DNA of 64,000 bases from Nostoc sp. LEGE 06077 (GCF_015207705.1 NZ_JADEWI010000027.1:1-64000), one strand, 5' to 3'. Shown: positions 31,658 to 41,953, counted from the stretch's first letter. Numbers and translations are program-made. The notes: a model not told the origin generated them from the letters alone.

Positions 31658-33928
31658 ATGCAGTATCCTTTTGGAAGTGAGTTCATCGCAGAACTACCGC
31701 TAATTTTGACAGGGCCAATGCTACAACATACTGAATCAACATCTGTGACGGTATGGATAGCCCTCAAGCAGTCTTGTCTGGTAGAACTGAAGGTTTATGA
31801 AACAAGCAATCATGGCGCAACATTAGGAAATTGTTTGTTTGCTGGGCAACGCGCTACAGTTGCTTTGGGTGAATATGTGCATATTGTGGCGGTAACGGCT
31901 CAATGTCAAGATGGAAATCATCTGGTGAGCGATCGCATCTATGCCTATGATTTACAATTTATCTGTGATGCAGAACAGCAAACTCTATCACAAGCATTAA
32001 GTTCTGAGAATTTTGCCGCCGATAGTATCAGTTATTTTGACCATCAAAAACCAACGTTTGCTCTATCTCCCAGTCGTCTGCAAGATTTAAAAATTGTTCA
32101 CGCTTCTTGTCGGAAACCGCATGGTCATGGATTAGATGCCTTACCAATTTTAGACAGTTTAATTACAACTACAGCAACTCAACCCCAACGCCGCCCCCAT
32201 CAATTATTTCTCACTGGCGACCAAATTTATGGTGATGATGTTGCTGATCCTTCATTGTGGGTAGCGACTCATTTGGGTGATATGTTGCTGGGTTGGGAAG
32301 AAAAATTACCTGTAAGTCCAACTTATTGCACTCCCAAGCAATTACCCACCAGACAAAGGGCAGAAATTGCTACTGAACAAGCTGGTTTCACTGCCGGATT
32401 ACATAACAAATACAGTAAAGTTAACAGTCACCTGCTCAGTTTGGGGGAATATTACGCAGCTTATTTATTAACTTGGTCGCCTGTGTGTTGGCCGCGGAAA
32501 TTTCCCCTAGGAAAAGAAGTAACCAGCGATCGCCAAGGTATCAAAAACTGGAATCGAGAAGTCAAAGATTTACAGCAATTTATTTATACCTTGGGGAAAG
32601 TACGCCGTGCTTTGGCGAATATTCCCACATACACGATTTTTGATGACCATGATGTTAGTGATGACTGGAATCTCAACCAAGCTTGGTGTTTGCGAGTTCT
32701 GGGTACACCTTTAGGGCGGCGGGTGGTGCAGAATGCTTTATTAGCTTACAGCGTGTTTCAAGCTTGGGGAAATACACCTGAGCAATTTACCTTTGGTCAA
32801 TCTGGTGAAAAATTGTTGGCGGCGGCGGAAATTTGGTCAGCTTCCCACGGAACAGATAGTTATGCGGATCAAGCGATCGCCCATTATGTCGGTCTACCAC
32901 CTCAAGATTCTCTTACAGGCTTACCAACTTTTGCCCAAGATGGTTCAGTATTAATTCTGGCACGACATCCCCAAGCTCTCGATTGGCATTACACAATTCG
33001 CAGTCCGATTCATGAAGTAATTGTTCTCGATACCCGGACTTGGCGGGGTTATCCAGCCGATCAAAAACCCATCGCCCCACCCAGATTGCTATCACCCCAA
33101 GCTTTAAAACAACAACTGCTGACACCGTTACAAGAAACAACCAATATTCCCGCTACATTTGTCATTGCACCTACCAATGTATTTGGTTTAAAAGTTATTG
33201 ATTGGGTTCACCATTGGCACTTACAAAATGAGAAAGTTTTTTCTACAGATGTAGGTGATGCGTGGAATATTCATACAGAAGCGTTGGCACAATTTATAAC
33301 CACATTATTTGCTCAACGTCAACAAGTAATTGTCTTGTCGGGTGATATTCACTATAGTTCTGTGGTGCGTTTATCCCATAAAAATGTTAACTCGCCCTCT
33401 TCATCGGTCTTGGTACAGTTAACTTGTAGTGCCTTAAAAAATGAAGAATTACTAACACGGTTAATTCATACAAAATTAAAAAATTGGCTGTTACCAGAGA
33501 AATTGCGGTATTGGTTGGGTTGGAATCATCCAGTGGATATGGTAGAAACTTCCGCTAAAAAATGGCAACGCCAACAGTCGCGCCGTCCTGATTGGCGGTG
33601 TGCTTTAGAGGTGATTCCTCGACAAAAAACCCGCCCTGTTGACTTAGCCACTGATGTGTTAAGTTTTATCGCGCCGTGGAATCGACCAGAAAAGGCTAAG
33701 TGGCGATCGCTACAATTTTTAATGTTTTGGAAATCCCCTTGGTTTCAAGATGGAAAAGAAGTAGTAGGAGTAAATAATTTAGCATTAGTGCAGTTTAAAC
33801 CGACAGATGAAAGTCTTGCTAGTCAAGTCATTCAAGATTTATACTGGTTTTCTTCCTGGTATACCACTGAACTAGTTTACTCCCGGTTTGAAACTCAGCT
33901 GCAACCCAATGATGATTTATTCCATTAG
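31658..33928 (+). CDS. PhoD-like metallophosphatase
   Basis: A 756-residue protein with the metallophosphatase core of the PhoD-like superfamily. Metal and active-site motifs are FLTGDQIYGDD (~184), FDDHDVSDDW (~327) and VLSGDIHYSS (~558). It is longer than classical PhoD and has no signal peptide or Tat motif, so it probably acts in the cytoplasm. The substrate is unknown; phosphodiester or phosphomonoester hydrolysis is likely. It lies 131 nt after the malic enzyme gene with a repeat between, and 95 nt before the peptidoglycan-binding protein gene. Confidence 0.85.
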   Translation: MQYPFGSEFIAELPLILTGPMLQHTESTSVTVWIALKQSCLVELKVYETSNHGATLGNCLFAGQRATVALGEYVHIVAVTAQCQDGNHLVSDRIYAYDLQFICDAEQQTLSQALSSENFAADSISYFDHQKPTFALSPSRLQDLKIVHASCRKPHGHGLDALPILDSLITTTATQPQRRPHQLFLTGDQIYGDDVADPSLWVATHLGDMLLGWEEKLPVSPTYCTPKQLPTRQRAEIATEQAGFTAGLHNKYSKVNSHLLSLGEYYAAYLLTWSPVCWPRKFPLGKEVTSDRQGIKNWNREVKDLQQFIYTLGKVRRALANIPTYTIFDDHDVSDDWNLNQAWCLRVLGTPLGRRVVQNALLAYSVFQAWGNTPEQFTFGQSGEKLLAAAEIWSASHGTDSYADQAIAHYVGLPPQDSLTGLPTFAQDGSVLILARHPQALDWHYTIRSPIHEVIVLDTRTWRGYPADQKPIAPPRLLSPQALKQQLLTPLQETTNIPATFVIAPTNVFGLKVIDWVHHWHLQNEKVFSTDVGDAWNIHTEALAQFITTLFAQRQQVIVLSGDIHYSSVVRLSHKNVNSPSSSVLVQLTCSALKNEELLTRLIHTKLKNWLLPEKLRYWLGWNHPVDMVETSAKKWQRQQSRRPDWRCALEVIPRQKTRPVDLATDVLSFIAPWNRPEKAKWRSLQFLMFWKSPWFQDGKEVVGVNNLALVQFKPTDESLASQVIQDLYWFSSWYTTELVYSRFETQLQPNDDLFH

Positions 33929-34023
33929 GAATTTCAGCACTTGTTGATGTAGCTAATGTTAATAGATAAAACCCAATTACTCAGTAATAAAATCTTGCCG
34001 CCTAAGTTTGGAGCTTCAATAAT

Positions 34024-34446
34024 ATGATTACCTACACCAATGCTCAATTCCGTTCGATTTTATTTGGATTAGGATATTTAGCTCAAGATTTTGCTGCTTT
34101 GGCGCAGGGTTTTCCGGTTAGTAAAGATAATTCACCGTTAACAACCATTAAAACTGTACAAGCAATCAAAAACTTTCAAGCAGATTATGAACTACAGGTA
34201 GATGGTGTAGTCGGCCCAAAAACAATGGCTAAGGCTGAAGAAATCGTCAGAATTCTGCAATATGAGTTGAATGTAGTCGTCAAAGCAGATTTACCAAAAG
34301 ATCATCCCTTTTATGGGCCAAGAACTGTCGCCGCAGTTAAAAAGTTTGCCGCGCAGTATTCTGCTGAGGATGAAGGAGTGATAACTGGTGTGGCGAATTT
34401 AGAAATCCGCAAAAATCTTGATCGAGTGGCAAAACAATTAATTTAA
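34024..34446 (+). CDS. Peptidoglycan-binding domain protein
   Basis: A 140-residue protein with a PG_binding_1-type repeat (about 45-75; DYELQVDGVVGPKTMAKAEE). A second, weaker repeat lies at about 75-120 (DHPFYGPRTVAAVKKFAAQY). No signal peptide, lipobox or catalytic domain is visible, which is unusual for a wall-binding protein. It may bind another partner or use another export route. It follows the PhoD-like gene on the same strand. Confidence 0.8.
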   Translation: MITYTNAQFRSILFGLGYLAQDFAALAQGFPVSKDNSPLTTIKTVQAIKNFQADYELQVDGVVGPKTMAKAEEIVRILQYELNVVVKADLPKDHPFYGPRTVAAVKKFAAQYSAEDEGVITGVANLEIRKNLDRVAKQLI

Positions 34447-34956
34447 ATCACTTATTCCCTTTTAAGAAATTAAACTGGCGATCGCTTCTACTGATTATTC
34501 CAGATTTACTGGTGTAGATAGTCTGATATCTGCGGATAATACAGCTTTAGCGTAGCATTCTTTACCTTGCCCGGATTTTTTCGGCTCCTGCAAAGATCTG
34601 TGGGCGATCGCTGGCTCATGATTATCTAAGTGAGCCAAAATATATCGGTAACAATTTACTCGTGAGCTAATTTACGGGTGTTTGATGAAGGAATCTAGTT
34701 TATTGCTTGCGGTGGTGCGATCGCACCACCAGTATGACTTTAGTTAGAAGAAAAACAGATTCTTACTAACTAAAGATGAGCGATTGGACTTATTTCTAGC
34801 AAACCCTAATTAGTAATAAATATGCTTTTTCACGGAATCTAGACAGATTTAATTGATATCTACAGCTAATGATAGAGTTCATTCATATTTCCAATATTTA
34901 GCATAAATGTAGTTACAAATATTAGTCTAACCAATTAAACCTATATTTTAAATATT
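34447..34956. other. Intergenic region with HIP1 palindromes
   Basis: About 510 bp, no gene seen. It contains several HIP1 sites, a 20-bp palindrome (34711-34730) and a 10-bp hairpin (34738-34775). Confidence 0.55.
34711..34775. repeat. 20-bp palindrome followed by a hairpin
   Basis: GGTGGTGCGATCGCACCACC (34711-34730) is a perfect palindrome around HIP1. Just after it, CTTTAGTTAG (34738-34747) pairs with CTAACTAAAG (34766-34775) across an 18-nt loop. Confidence 0.65.
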
Positions 34957-35901
34957 ATGCCTGTTAACTGCTTGACACAACAGAATAAACACAATGATCC
35001 GAACACAGATAACTATACACAACAATCGATAAAAGTAGAATTTGCGCTGGCATTAGATCAAATTAAAAATTCTGTCTGGCTAATTGGAATTCCTTCGTGG
35101 TTATTTGCCATTACAGACAGAAGCTTTGCTATTTTATCTGATGGAGATTTATCACCAATAGACATATTGCAGCTATTGATGACTTGCTTATTTTTTGTCA
35201 GTTGGCTTTATTTAAAACCAGAGGAAAGTTTAAACAGTAATGATGTAGAGCCTAATGAATATGCAGAATATATAAGTCGCTCTCAAGCTCATAAGTTTAG
35301 ATTGAAAAAGCGGCACATGATTAGCCAAGATTATATTTTACCTTTTCCTTATTACTGCCAAATTTATCACTTACTGAACTTAAAACACTTAGAAACAGTT
35401 CATAAATTCAGCCTTAACAGTTTGAAGGTTTTGAGTATCAGTCAGTTCCAAGCAACTAATATAGGTGGAGTTATTAAATTTAATACTATGTTGCAACCAA
35501 GCATTAACCTGTTAAGATTTTGGCGGCAACCAATTGTTGAAGTAGATTTAATTTTACATACCCCCTATACTATTGAATTGAGCATTCCTGCATATAATGA
35601 CAAACGAATAGTTGTGATATTTCATGCTTTCCCTTTAAACGAACGAGAGCATCAATTATTTATAGATATATATAGTGATTTAGAATGGCCTAAACCGATA
35701 TTGCAATTTATTTTACATTGTGCTACTTGTTTGACATTGTTTGAAGATTTGCCTTACCTACAAGCTTTAGCCGAAAAAAATGTTGAGCGTTTATTTAATT
35801 TAAATTTAGCTTCTAAGCACGAAACGATGTTACTCTTTAAACGCTTCATAGAATTGTATGGAACTCGGCAAAAAATTATCCAGTTGCCAGAATCAAAGTA
35901 A
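34957..35901 (+). CDS. Hypothetical protein with two membrane segments
   Basis: A 314-residue protein I do not recognise. Two hydrophobic segments near the N-terminus (about 42-56, WLIGIPSWLFAI; about 70-88, LLMTCLFFVSWLYL) suggest a hairpin in the membrane with a soluble C-terminal part of about 225 residues. No catalytic motif is visible. It is convergent with the ABC permease gene, with a shared terminator between. Confidence 0.7.
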   Translation: MPVNCLTQQNKHNDPNTDNYTQQSIKVEFALALDQIKNSVWLIGIPSWLFAITDRSFAILSDGDLSPIDILQLLMTCLFFVSWLYLKPEESLNSNDVEPNEYAEYISRSQAHKFRLKKRHMISQDYILPFPYYCQIYHLLNLKHLETVHKFSLNSLKVLSISQFQATNIGGVIKFNTMLQPSINLLRFWRQPIVEVDLILHTPYTIELSIPAYNDKRIVVIFHAFPLNEREHQLFIDIYSDLEWPKPILQFILHCATCLTLFEDLPYLQALAEKNVERLFNLNLASKHETMLLFKRFIELYGTRQKIIQLPESK

Positions 35902-35951
35902 GTTTGCAGCTTGAACCCCGAAAGAATACTATTTAGATATTCAGCAAAATA

Positions 35952-35986
35952 AATATCCCCGGCTTTTTCAAGAATTCGGGGATATT
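35952..35986. terminator. Bidirectional terminator between convergent genes
   Basis: AATATCCCCG (35952-35961) and CGGGGATATT (35977-35986) form a perfect 10-bp stem with a 15-nt loop. T/A-rich sequence flanks both sides. It lies midway between the stops at 35901 and 36014. Confidence 0.75.
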
Positions 35987-36013
35987 ATTAATGCTATATC
36001 ACCTAATTTTAAA

Positions 36014-37717
36014 TTAACTTTCTGCTAACAATGCTTTAGTTGCAGACTCTCCGGCTTTTTTCAATTTGCGCGTTAGTTGAGATACGAAAAATCCTACAAT
36101 TGCAAAATGCCCTAAAATAGCGAAAAATGGAACCAATGCAAATTTATAGTCGCCGGTAGAAGATAAAGCAATTATGGGTGCAACTATTGAAAATAGCCAG
36201 ATAAAAGAGTTTTTCTCAGGGTTAGAGAAGAATAAAGCTAAAAGAATTGGTGGTAATACAATCACTGCAATTAGAATCCCCGTAGCCCACAACTGTCGCT
36301 GCTCATTTTTCATGAATAAAGTTAATTGAGTTATGGTTGCATAAAATAAAGCTAAAATACCTGCAAAAAGCAGCGCCATCCAGGCATTAGTTTTATCATT
36401 TATACTGACTTGCGTAACTAAAACAAAGCAGCTTAAGCAAGTAATCGAAATTATCGCATTAATAGCGATCGCTAAAATTCCTGGACTTTTGTCACCCCAG
36501 ATTAAATCGTGAATTAAACTAGTTTTACCTAATTCTTTGTTGCGTTCAATATGTCTATATCTTGCCCAATCTTGCAATGTGATACGACCAGGAGTGATGG
36601 CTGCAATTAAATATAAAAACAGCCCAAAATTCAAGATCATTAAAAGCCCTATATTCTCTTGAATTAAATAATTTCGAGGTAGCTGGCTAAAGACTAAATC
36701 TTGCCAATTAGCACATCCTAAAATGATGCCTATAAACCAAGCAGTTAGTAGATAACTCTGCTTTTTACTCAACATAGTTGCATTAGAATCCCGAAAGCAA
36801 CGCTGTAAAGATTGCCAAATGAAGTACGCACCTACAAAATAAACTGCTATAGCAAAGCAAACTGTAGTAATAAAACTTTCTCCTATAGGTAGAACAAACC
36901 AATAAAAGTCAGTAAAATGGGGAATATTTTTGGTAAATTCAGAATTAATCTCTGGGTATGGAATTAAGAAAGATGGGTTAATTAGCCCAACAATAGTCAC
37001 TGGACTATTAGTCAAAAAACTAGATTCTAGACTTTCCTTAGTAAAGAGGAGATAACCTAGTAATACACCACTACCTAACCAAGCTTGAAAACTGCTTAAC
37101 CAAGAACCAACTAAGCCAAATAGTAGTGCAGCGCTGTAGTAGACAAAATTAGCAGCTATGACTACAGCATAAAAACCGAGAATCTCTATTAAAGGAATTT
37201 TCGCATTCAATCCTGACCATAAATGTAACGGTAGTGCTAACACTACTGCAATATAAAGCAAAGCGGGAACACCTAATATTTTTCCCCATAAAATACTCTG
37301 GGGTGATTGAGGACTCAGACGAATGAAATTGAGAGTATCTCGTCTTTCTTCAGTAGCTAAATCATTAATTAGTAGATAAGTTCCTGCTACTAGTAATCCA
37401 AAACTAGCAATAATACTGAGCAAACTAAAGATATCAAACGACAACAATTGCCAATTGATAGCCACGTTACCGAATTTATCACTTAGACATTCAGATAAGC
37501 CATATTGTGTTATGCCTGTACAATATTTATTGGGATTCTTATTAAATACATTCAGCCGCGTTGGTAACTGGGTTTGAAATGACATGAATAAAATAAATTG
37601 ACCCAGAACAGATATAGCAGATGCTAATAAAATGTTGCGGGGTTTAAATCGACCTTTGAGTTCTCGAAATAACTGCGGATTCCAGTTTCCTAAGCGGTTA
37701 ATTAAACTTTGTGTCAT
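36014..37717 (-). CDS. ABC-2 type transporter permease
   Basis: A 567-residue integral membrane protein with about 12 hydrophobic segments. It starts with a cytoplasmic tail, NPQLFRELKGRFKPRN, typical of cyanobacterial ABC-2 exporter permeases. The motif DLATEERRDTLNFIRLSP follows the second segment. It pairs with the ATPase gene 37895-38845 upstream on the same strand. The 177-nt gap between them holds a shortened copy of the permease N-terminus. The substrate is unknown. Confidence 0.85.
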   Translation of the reverse strand: MTQSLINRLGNWNPQLFRELKGRFKPRNILLASAISVLGQFILFMSFQTQLPTRLNVFNKNPNKYCTGITQYGLSECLSDKFGNVAINWQLLSFDIFSLLSIIASFGLLVAGTYLLINDLATEERRDTLNFIRLSPQSPQSILWGKILGVPALLYIAVVLALPLHLWSGLNAKIPLIEILGFYAVVIAANFVYYSAALLFGLVGSWLSSFQAWLGSGVLLGYLLFTKESLESSFLTNSPVTIVGLINPSFLIPYPEINSEFTKNIPHFTDFYWFVLPIGESFITTVCFAIAVYFVGAYFIWQSLQRCFRDSNATMLSKKQSYLLTAWFIGIILGCANWQDLVFSQLPRNYLIQENIGLLMILNFGLFLYLIAAITPGRITLQDWARYRHIERNKELGKTSLIHDLIWGDKSPGILAIAINAIISITCLSCFVLVTQVSINDKTNAWMALLFAGILALFYATITQLTLFMKNEQRQLWATGILIAVIVLPPILLALFFSNPEKNSFIWLFSIVAPIIALSSTGDYKFALVPFFAILGHFAIVGFFVSQLTRKLKKAGESATKALLAES

Positions 37718-37740
37718 TGCTGATTCTCCAAATGATTAGT

Positions 37741-37860
37741 TAATAAGTAAGTAGATTTTCACTAGTTTTTCTGACTACTGTAAAAGTTGAGGCGACCTTT
37801 CTTTTCTCGCCGAAACAGAGGATTCAAACCGCCGATTTTATCTAAAAGACTGAAACACAT
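37741..37860 (-). pseudogene. Remnant of a second ABC permease N-terminus
   Basis: A 39-codon frame reads MCFSLLDKIGGLNPLFRREK before diverging. It aligns with the start of the neighbouring permease (LINRLGNWNPQLFRELKGR). A one-base frameshift after REK would restore a K-G-R-L continuation. I read it as what is left of a tandem permease gene after deletion. A small functional protein is less likely. Confidence 0.5.
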
Positions 37861-37894
37861 AGTAGGAATTAGCGTAAGTTTGAGGGATGATACG

Positions 37895-38845
37895 TTAGGA
37901 TGCTTGCTTATGACCAAGCTTGAGAAAAATAGTTTCTAGGTCTTCTTGTGTGCAATGAAAATCAGTAATGGGAATACCAGCTTGAATTAGCGATCGCAGT
38001 AATTCAGCACAAGCTGTTTGATCACCAGAAAAATTAACTCGCAAATTATTAGTTCCCGGTAAAACTTCCCATTCTTCCACTAAAGGATAATTTTTTAGTT
38101 CACTAATAACTACATCGATTTTTCCCAAAGTTGACAACATAATTTGTTGTCGAGCTAAACGCTGATAAAGTTGTTTGAGTGAAGCACTTTCTACTAAAAA
38201 ACCTAGTTCCATAATTCCTACTGAAGTACACAGTTCCGCTAAATCGCTGAGAACGTGGGAAGAAATTAATATTGTCATCCCAGCTTCTTGCAATGCTTTG
38301 ATAATTTCGCGGAATTGCATCCTAGCGATGGGATCAAGTCCCGATACAGGTTCATCTAAGAGTAATAAAATTGGCTCATGAATAATAGTGCGTGCTAAAC
38401 TGAGGCGCTGTTTCATCCCCCGCGACAGTGTAGAAATTAAACTGTTGCGTTTATTACCTAATTGGATCAGTTCTAAAACTTCATGGAGACGCTGAGTGCG
38501 GCGTGGTTCTCGTAAACGATACAGACGCGCAAAGTAATCGAGGTAATCCCAAACTGTTAAATCTTCATACAGCGGATAGTCATCGGGTAAGTAGCCAAGA
38601 CGACGCTTCATTGTCGGGTTACTCTTGTCCCTGACCATGCGATCGCCATTAATATATATCTCACCTGTTGTTGGCTCCTCAGCAGTTGCTAACATTCTGA
38701 TGAGAGTTGTTTTACCCGCACCATTCGGCCCTATCAGTCCATACACTTCACCCGCTTGGATCTCTAAATCAACATCATTGACGGCTATATACCGTTCAAA
38801 TTGCTTAGTGAGTCCACAGGTGCGAATTGCTAATTCTTTTACCAT
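37895..38845 (-). CDS. ABC transporter ATP-binding protein
   Basis: A 316-residue ATPase of the ABC-2 exporter class (CcmA/NatA-like). Walker A is GPNGAGKTT (39-47), the signature is LSRGMKQRLSLA and Walker B is LLLLDEPVSGLDP. The extended C-terminal part after the nucleotide-binding domain is usual for this class. It is the first gene of the unit with the permease at 36014-37717. It starts at ATG 38845. Confidence 0.92.
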   Translation of the reverse strand: MVKELAIRTCGLTKQFERYIAVNDVDLEIQAGEVYGLIGPNGAGKTTLIRMLATAEEPTTGEIYINGDRMVRDKSNPTMKRRLGYLPDDYPLYEDLTVWDYLDYFARLYRLREPRRTQRLHEVLELIQLGNKRNSLISTLSRGMKQRLSLARTIIHEPILLLLDEPVSGLDPIARMQFREIIKALQEAGMTILISSHVLSDLAELCTSVGIMELGFLVESASLKQLYQRLARQQIMLSTLGKIDVVISELKNYPLVEEWEVLPGTNNLRVNFSGDQTACAELLRSLIQAGIPITDFHCTQEDLETIFLKLGHKQAS

Positions 38846-38990
38846 AGCTGCTAGAGTACGGCGGTTAATTACACACTAACCTAGCCTCTCTCTAGCACTG
38901 TTGTCAGGCTTGTTTCCGAAATTGAAACTACATTAAGGTCAAATTATTATTAAGTGCTTAAATATACAGCTAATAACATTTCAGGCTGGT

Positions 38991-39024
38991 AAAAAAGTAG
39001 GTAAAGCACAGAACTTACCTACTT
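38991..39024 (-). terminator. Rho-independent terminator of the mscS gene
   Basis: AAGTAGGTAA (38995-39004) and TTACCTACTT (39015-39024) form a perfect stem with a 10-nt loop. On the minus strand it is followed by a run of T (complement of 38991-38996). It lies 66 nt past the channel gene's stop. Confidence 0.82.
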
Positions 39025-39089
39025 GATTAGTAAATATTCTATTTTTTGAGAGAGTTTGACAAATTAAATTTGATTTGATTAAGACAAAC

Positions 39090-39956
39090 TTAACTCATCA
39101 TAGAGGCAGATGAAATCGCAGATTCACCATCATTTGGTGTTCCATTAGAAGATTGACTACTAAAGGCGTAACGTTGTTCAGGTATGGGATAACCTGCTTC
39201 ACCAAAGGCTTCACGAATAGCTTTGTTGGTGTCAAAATAAACTTGCCAGTAGTGGTCATTATTGCAGTAAGGACGAACTGCTAAGACTGGCCCTGCTAAA
39301 TTAAATGTGATAATTTCCACCTCTGGCGCAGGATTATTTATCACATTAGGAATTTGGCTGATTCTGGTTTTTAAGCGAGCGATCGCATCATTATGATCAA
39401 CATTGTGATGCAGTTGCGCTAGTAGATCAACCCGACGGTAGGGATTAGCTGAGAAATTTTGGATGTTATCAGAAAAAATCTTATTATTGGCGACAATTGT
39501 TAAAACATTATCTGGTGTGGTGATATTAGTGGTGAACAGTCCAATTTCTGTAACTGTACCTGTAACACCTGCGGCTGTAATAAAGTCTCCAACTTTAAAG
39601 GGATTAAAGACAATCAAAAAAGCCCCAGCGGCAAAGTTTGCCAACAGTCCACCCCAAGCTGCACCAATAGCTACACCTGCGGCGGCTAACAATGCGGCAA
39701 AAGAAGTGGTTTCTATGCCGAAAAAGCCGAGAATTGCCACAACTAAAATAATTCTTAAAGTTACGGCAATGATATTAAGCAGGTAGTTAACTAGAGTTGG
39801 ATCAACGTGTTGACTGCGAAAACCACGCCGAACTAACTTGAGTGCAAAATCAATCAACTTCTGTGCGACAATCCACAGAGCGATCGCACCCAGGATTTTC
39901 AATCCAAACCCTGTTAACAGTGCAACGGCAACTTGGCCGATTTGATTAAAATTCAT
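39090..39956 (-). CDS. mscS: MscS-type mechanosensitive channel
   Basis: A 288-residue small-conductance mechanosensitive channel that releases solutes on osmotic downshock. Three N-terminal transmembrane segments end in the pore helix, rich in Gly and Ala (AAAGVAIGAAWGGLLANFAAG). This is followed by the beta-domain start FNPFKVGDFI and the alpha/beta C-terminal domain. The length equals the canonical family. It is followed by a strong terminator, and preceded by a 74-residue hypothetical gene on the same strand. Confidence 0.93.
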   Translation of the reverse strand: MNFNQIGQVAVALLTGFGLKILGAIALWIVAQKLIDFALKLVRRGFRSQHVDPTLVNYLLNIIAVTLRIILVVAILGFFGIETTSFAALLAAAGVAIGAAWGGLLANFAAGAFLIVFNPFKVGDFITAAGVTGTVTEIGLFTTNITTPDNVLTIVANNKIFSDNIQNFSANPYRRVDLLAQLHHNVDHNDAIARLKTRISQIPNVINNPAPEVEIITFNLAGPVLAVRPYCNNDHYWQVYFDTNKAIREAFGEAGYPIPEQRYAFSSQSSNGTPNDGESAISSASMMS

Positions 39957-40075
39957 AACCTTTTTTATTTCTTGCTACTTTTATCCAAAACATTACAAGA
40001 AACTGAGCAAAAAATCTTGAGGAACAGTTTTTTTTAATCTTTGGGTAGACACAAAGATTAGTCAAAATTTGTTTC

Positions 40076-40300
40076 TTATTCGCCCTTCTCTTGCTTTTGG
40101 CGACGTTCCTCAATTCGTTTAAAGATTTCATCGATAGTTTGATTTCCTAAAATTTCATCCCTATCTCGTGTATAGTCGCCACTACCTTTTTCAAATTGCT
40201 GCATAAATCTTGCCATTTCCACAGGGCCAAGAGCTTTTGTCAAAGCTTCTATTCCCAACCTTTTAATCTCAGCTTGAGTGAGTTTATTCACGTCTAGCAT
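40076..40300 (-). CDS. Small conserved hypothetical, antitoxin-like
   Basis: A 74-residue protein with IEALTKALGPVEMARFMQQF and GDYTRDRDEI. I recognise this pattern from small cyanobacterial proteins that often sit next to toxin genes. No toxin gene is adjacent here, so it would be an orphan. It is highly charged, with no membrane segment. It lies 119 nt upstream of mscS on the same strand. Confidence 0.65.
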   Translation of the reverse strand: MLDVNKLTQAEIKRLGIEALTKALGPVEMARFMQQFEKGSGDYTRDRDEILGNQTIDEIFKRIEERRQKQEKGE

Positions 40301-40401
40301 TGATTACCTTCAATACCCACCGCAAAAATTAAAGCTTCCATAGGTACATCTTGCTCGGTATGATATTTAATCTGCAAGCATTTACCTAATAGAAACTAGC
40401 T

Positions 40402-41487
40402 ATGACGCAAAACTACCGCATTACCTTACTTCCCGGCGATGGCATTGGCCCTGAAATTATGGCAGTGGCGGTAGAAGTGCTAAAAGTCGTAGGGAAAAAA
40501 TTTGATATTGAGTTTGCCTTCCAAGAAGCTTTAATTGGGGGTGCAGCTATTGACGCGACAGGAGAACCTTTGCCGAGTGCAACCTTAGATACTTGTCGCA
40601 ATAGTGATGCTGTTTTACTCGCCGCGATTGGGGGTTATAAATGGGATATTCTACCATCTCACCAACGGCCGGAAGCTGGTTTATTGGGACTAAGGGCAGG
40701 TTTGGGATTATTTGCCAATTTACGCCCAGCCCAAATTTTACCCCAGTTAATTGACGCTTCAACTTTGAAACGGGAAGTTGTCGAAGGTGTAGATATTATG
40801 GTGGTGCGGGAACTCACTGGGGGAATTTACTTTGGTAAACCCAAAGGAATTTTTGAAACAGAAACAGGTGAGAAACGCGGTGTGAATACAATGGTTTACA
40901 GCGAGTCAGAAATTGAACGCATCGGGAAAGTTGCCTTTGAAGCTGCCAGAAAAAGAAGTGGTAAACTCTGTTCTGTAGATAAAGCCAACGTATTAGAAGT
41001 ATCGCAGTTGTGGCGCGATTGCATCACCAAACTGTCCGCCGAATATCCTGATGTGCAACTGTCTCACCTCTATGTTGATAATGCGGCGATGCAATTAGTC
41101 CGCGCTCCTAAACAATTCGATACGATTGTCACAGGTAACTTGTTTGGCGATATTCTCTCCGATGCGGCGGCGATGTTGACTGGCAGTATTGGGATGTTAC
41201 CTTCTGCTAGTTTGGGTGCTTCTGGCCCTGGCGTATATGAACCAGTCCACGGTTCTGCACCCGATATTGCCGGACTTGATAAAGCCAATCCTCTGGCACA
41301 GGTTTTGAGTGCGGCGATGATGTTACGCTACGGGTTAAATCAGCCACAAGCAGCAGATAGCATAGAAAAAGCTGTATTGCAAGTTTTAGAACAAGGCGAT
41401 CGCACAGGCGATATCATGTCACCAGGAATGAATCTTTTGGGTTGTCAAGCAATGGGGAAATCACTCATTCAAGCACTAGAAAAATAA
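40402..41487 (+). CDS. leuB: 3-isopropylmalate dehydrogenase
   Basis: This enzyme oxidises and decarboxylates 3-isopropylmalate in leucine synthesis, using NAD. The 361-residue protein has [12 protein letters not shown] at the N-terminus, [12 protein letters not shown] in the middle and the decarboxylating-dehydrogenase signature [25 protein letters not shown]. It also has [12 protein letters not shown]. The length is normal. ATG 40402 is the start. The gene 41581-41841 follows after 93 nt. Confidence 0.95.
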   Translation: MTQNYRITLLPGDGIGPEIMAVAVEVLKVVGKKFDIEFAFQEALIGGAAIDATGEPLPSATLDTCRNSDAVLLAAIGGYKWDILPSHQRPEAGLLGLRAGLGLFANLRPAQILPQLIDASTLKREVVEGVDIMVVRELTGGIYFGKPKGIFETETGEKRGVNTMVYSESEIERIGKVAFEAARKRSGKLCSVDKANVLEVSQLWRDCITKLSAEYPDVQLSHLYVDNAAMQLVRAPKQFDTIVTGNLFGDILSDAAAMLTGSIGMLPSASLGASGPGVYEPVHGSAPDIAGLDKANPLAQVLSAAMMLRYGLNQPQAADSIEKAVLQVLEQGDRTGDIMSPGMNLLGCQAMGKSLIQALEK

Positions 41488-41580
41488 TTCTTTGAGGAGA
41501 AACTCGCCAAATTGGCAATCTTTGCCAGAAGTTTCGGGTACACTATAGACAAAATCTAGTAAGTAGATAGCAGTAACATA

Positions 41581-41841
41581 GTGTACGCTTTACGACAAGA
41601 TACAGCTAATTTCACCGCCTCTAGAATCCAGCCGCCTCTGGTTGATCCCGCTATCATCAGAGCAGCTGGCCAGATTTACTACACATATTGTGAAGTACAT
41701 CCAGAAATCGCGGGGCAGCCTTCCGGGGTAGCAATTAATCGTGTTACCCATCGCGGTAAGGTGATTTTTACTCACCAACCCGTTCTCTTACCTCAAGAAT
41801 GTTTTGTGCCTTTAAATCAAATTGAGTCTCATATGTATTAG
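41581..41841 (+). CDS. Small hypothetical protein
   Basis: An 86-residue protein of unknown function with a GTG start. It has no membrane segment or known motif. The reading frame is not interrupted and the composition looks coding (balanced, P/V/I-rich). It lies between leuB and the prepilin peptidase gene on the same strand and may share their transcript. Confidence 0.6.
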   Translation: MYALRQDTANFTASRIQPPLVDPAIIRAAGQIYYTYCEVHPEIAGQPSGVAINRVTHRGKVIFTHQPVLLPQECFVPLNQIESHMY

Positions 41842-41953
41842 TCAATAGAGTGCTGAGTAATAAATCTATCTCTAGTCCTAGCCTCTCTTTTGCCTCTCGA
41901 CAAAGAACAAAAGATGAAGCACAAATGACACAGGACAATTGACAAATGACTAT

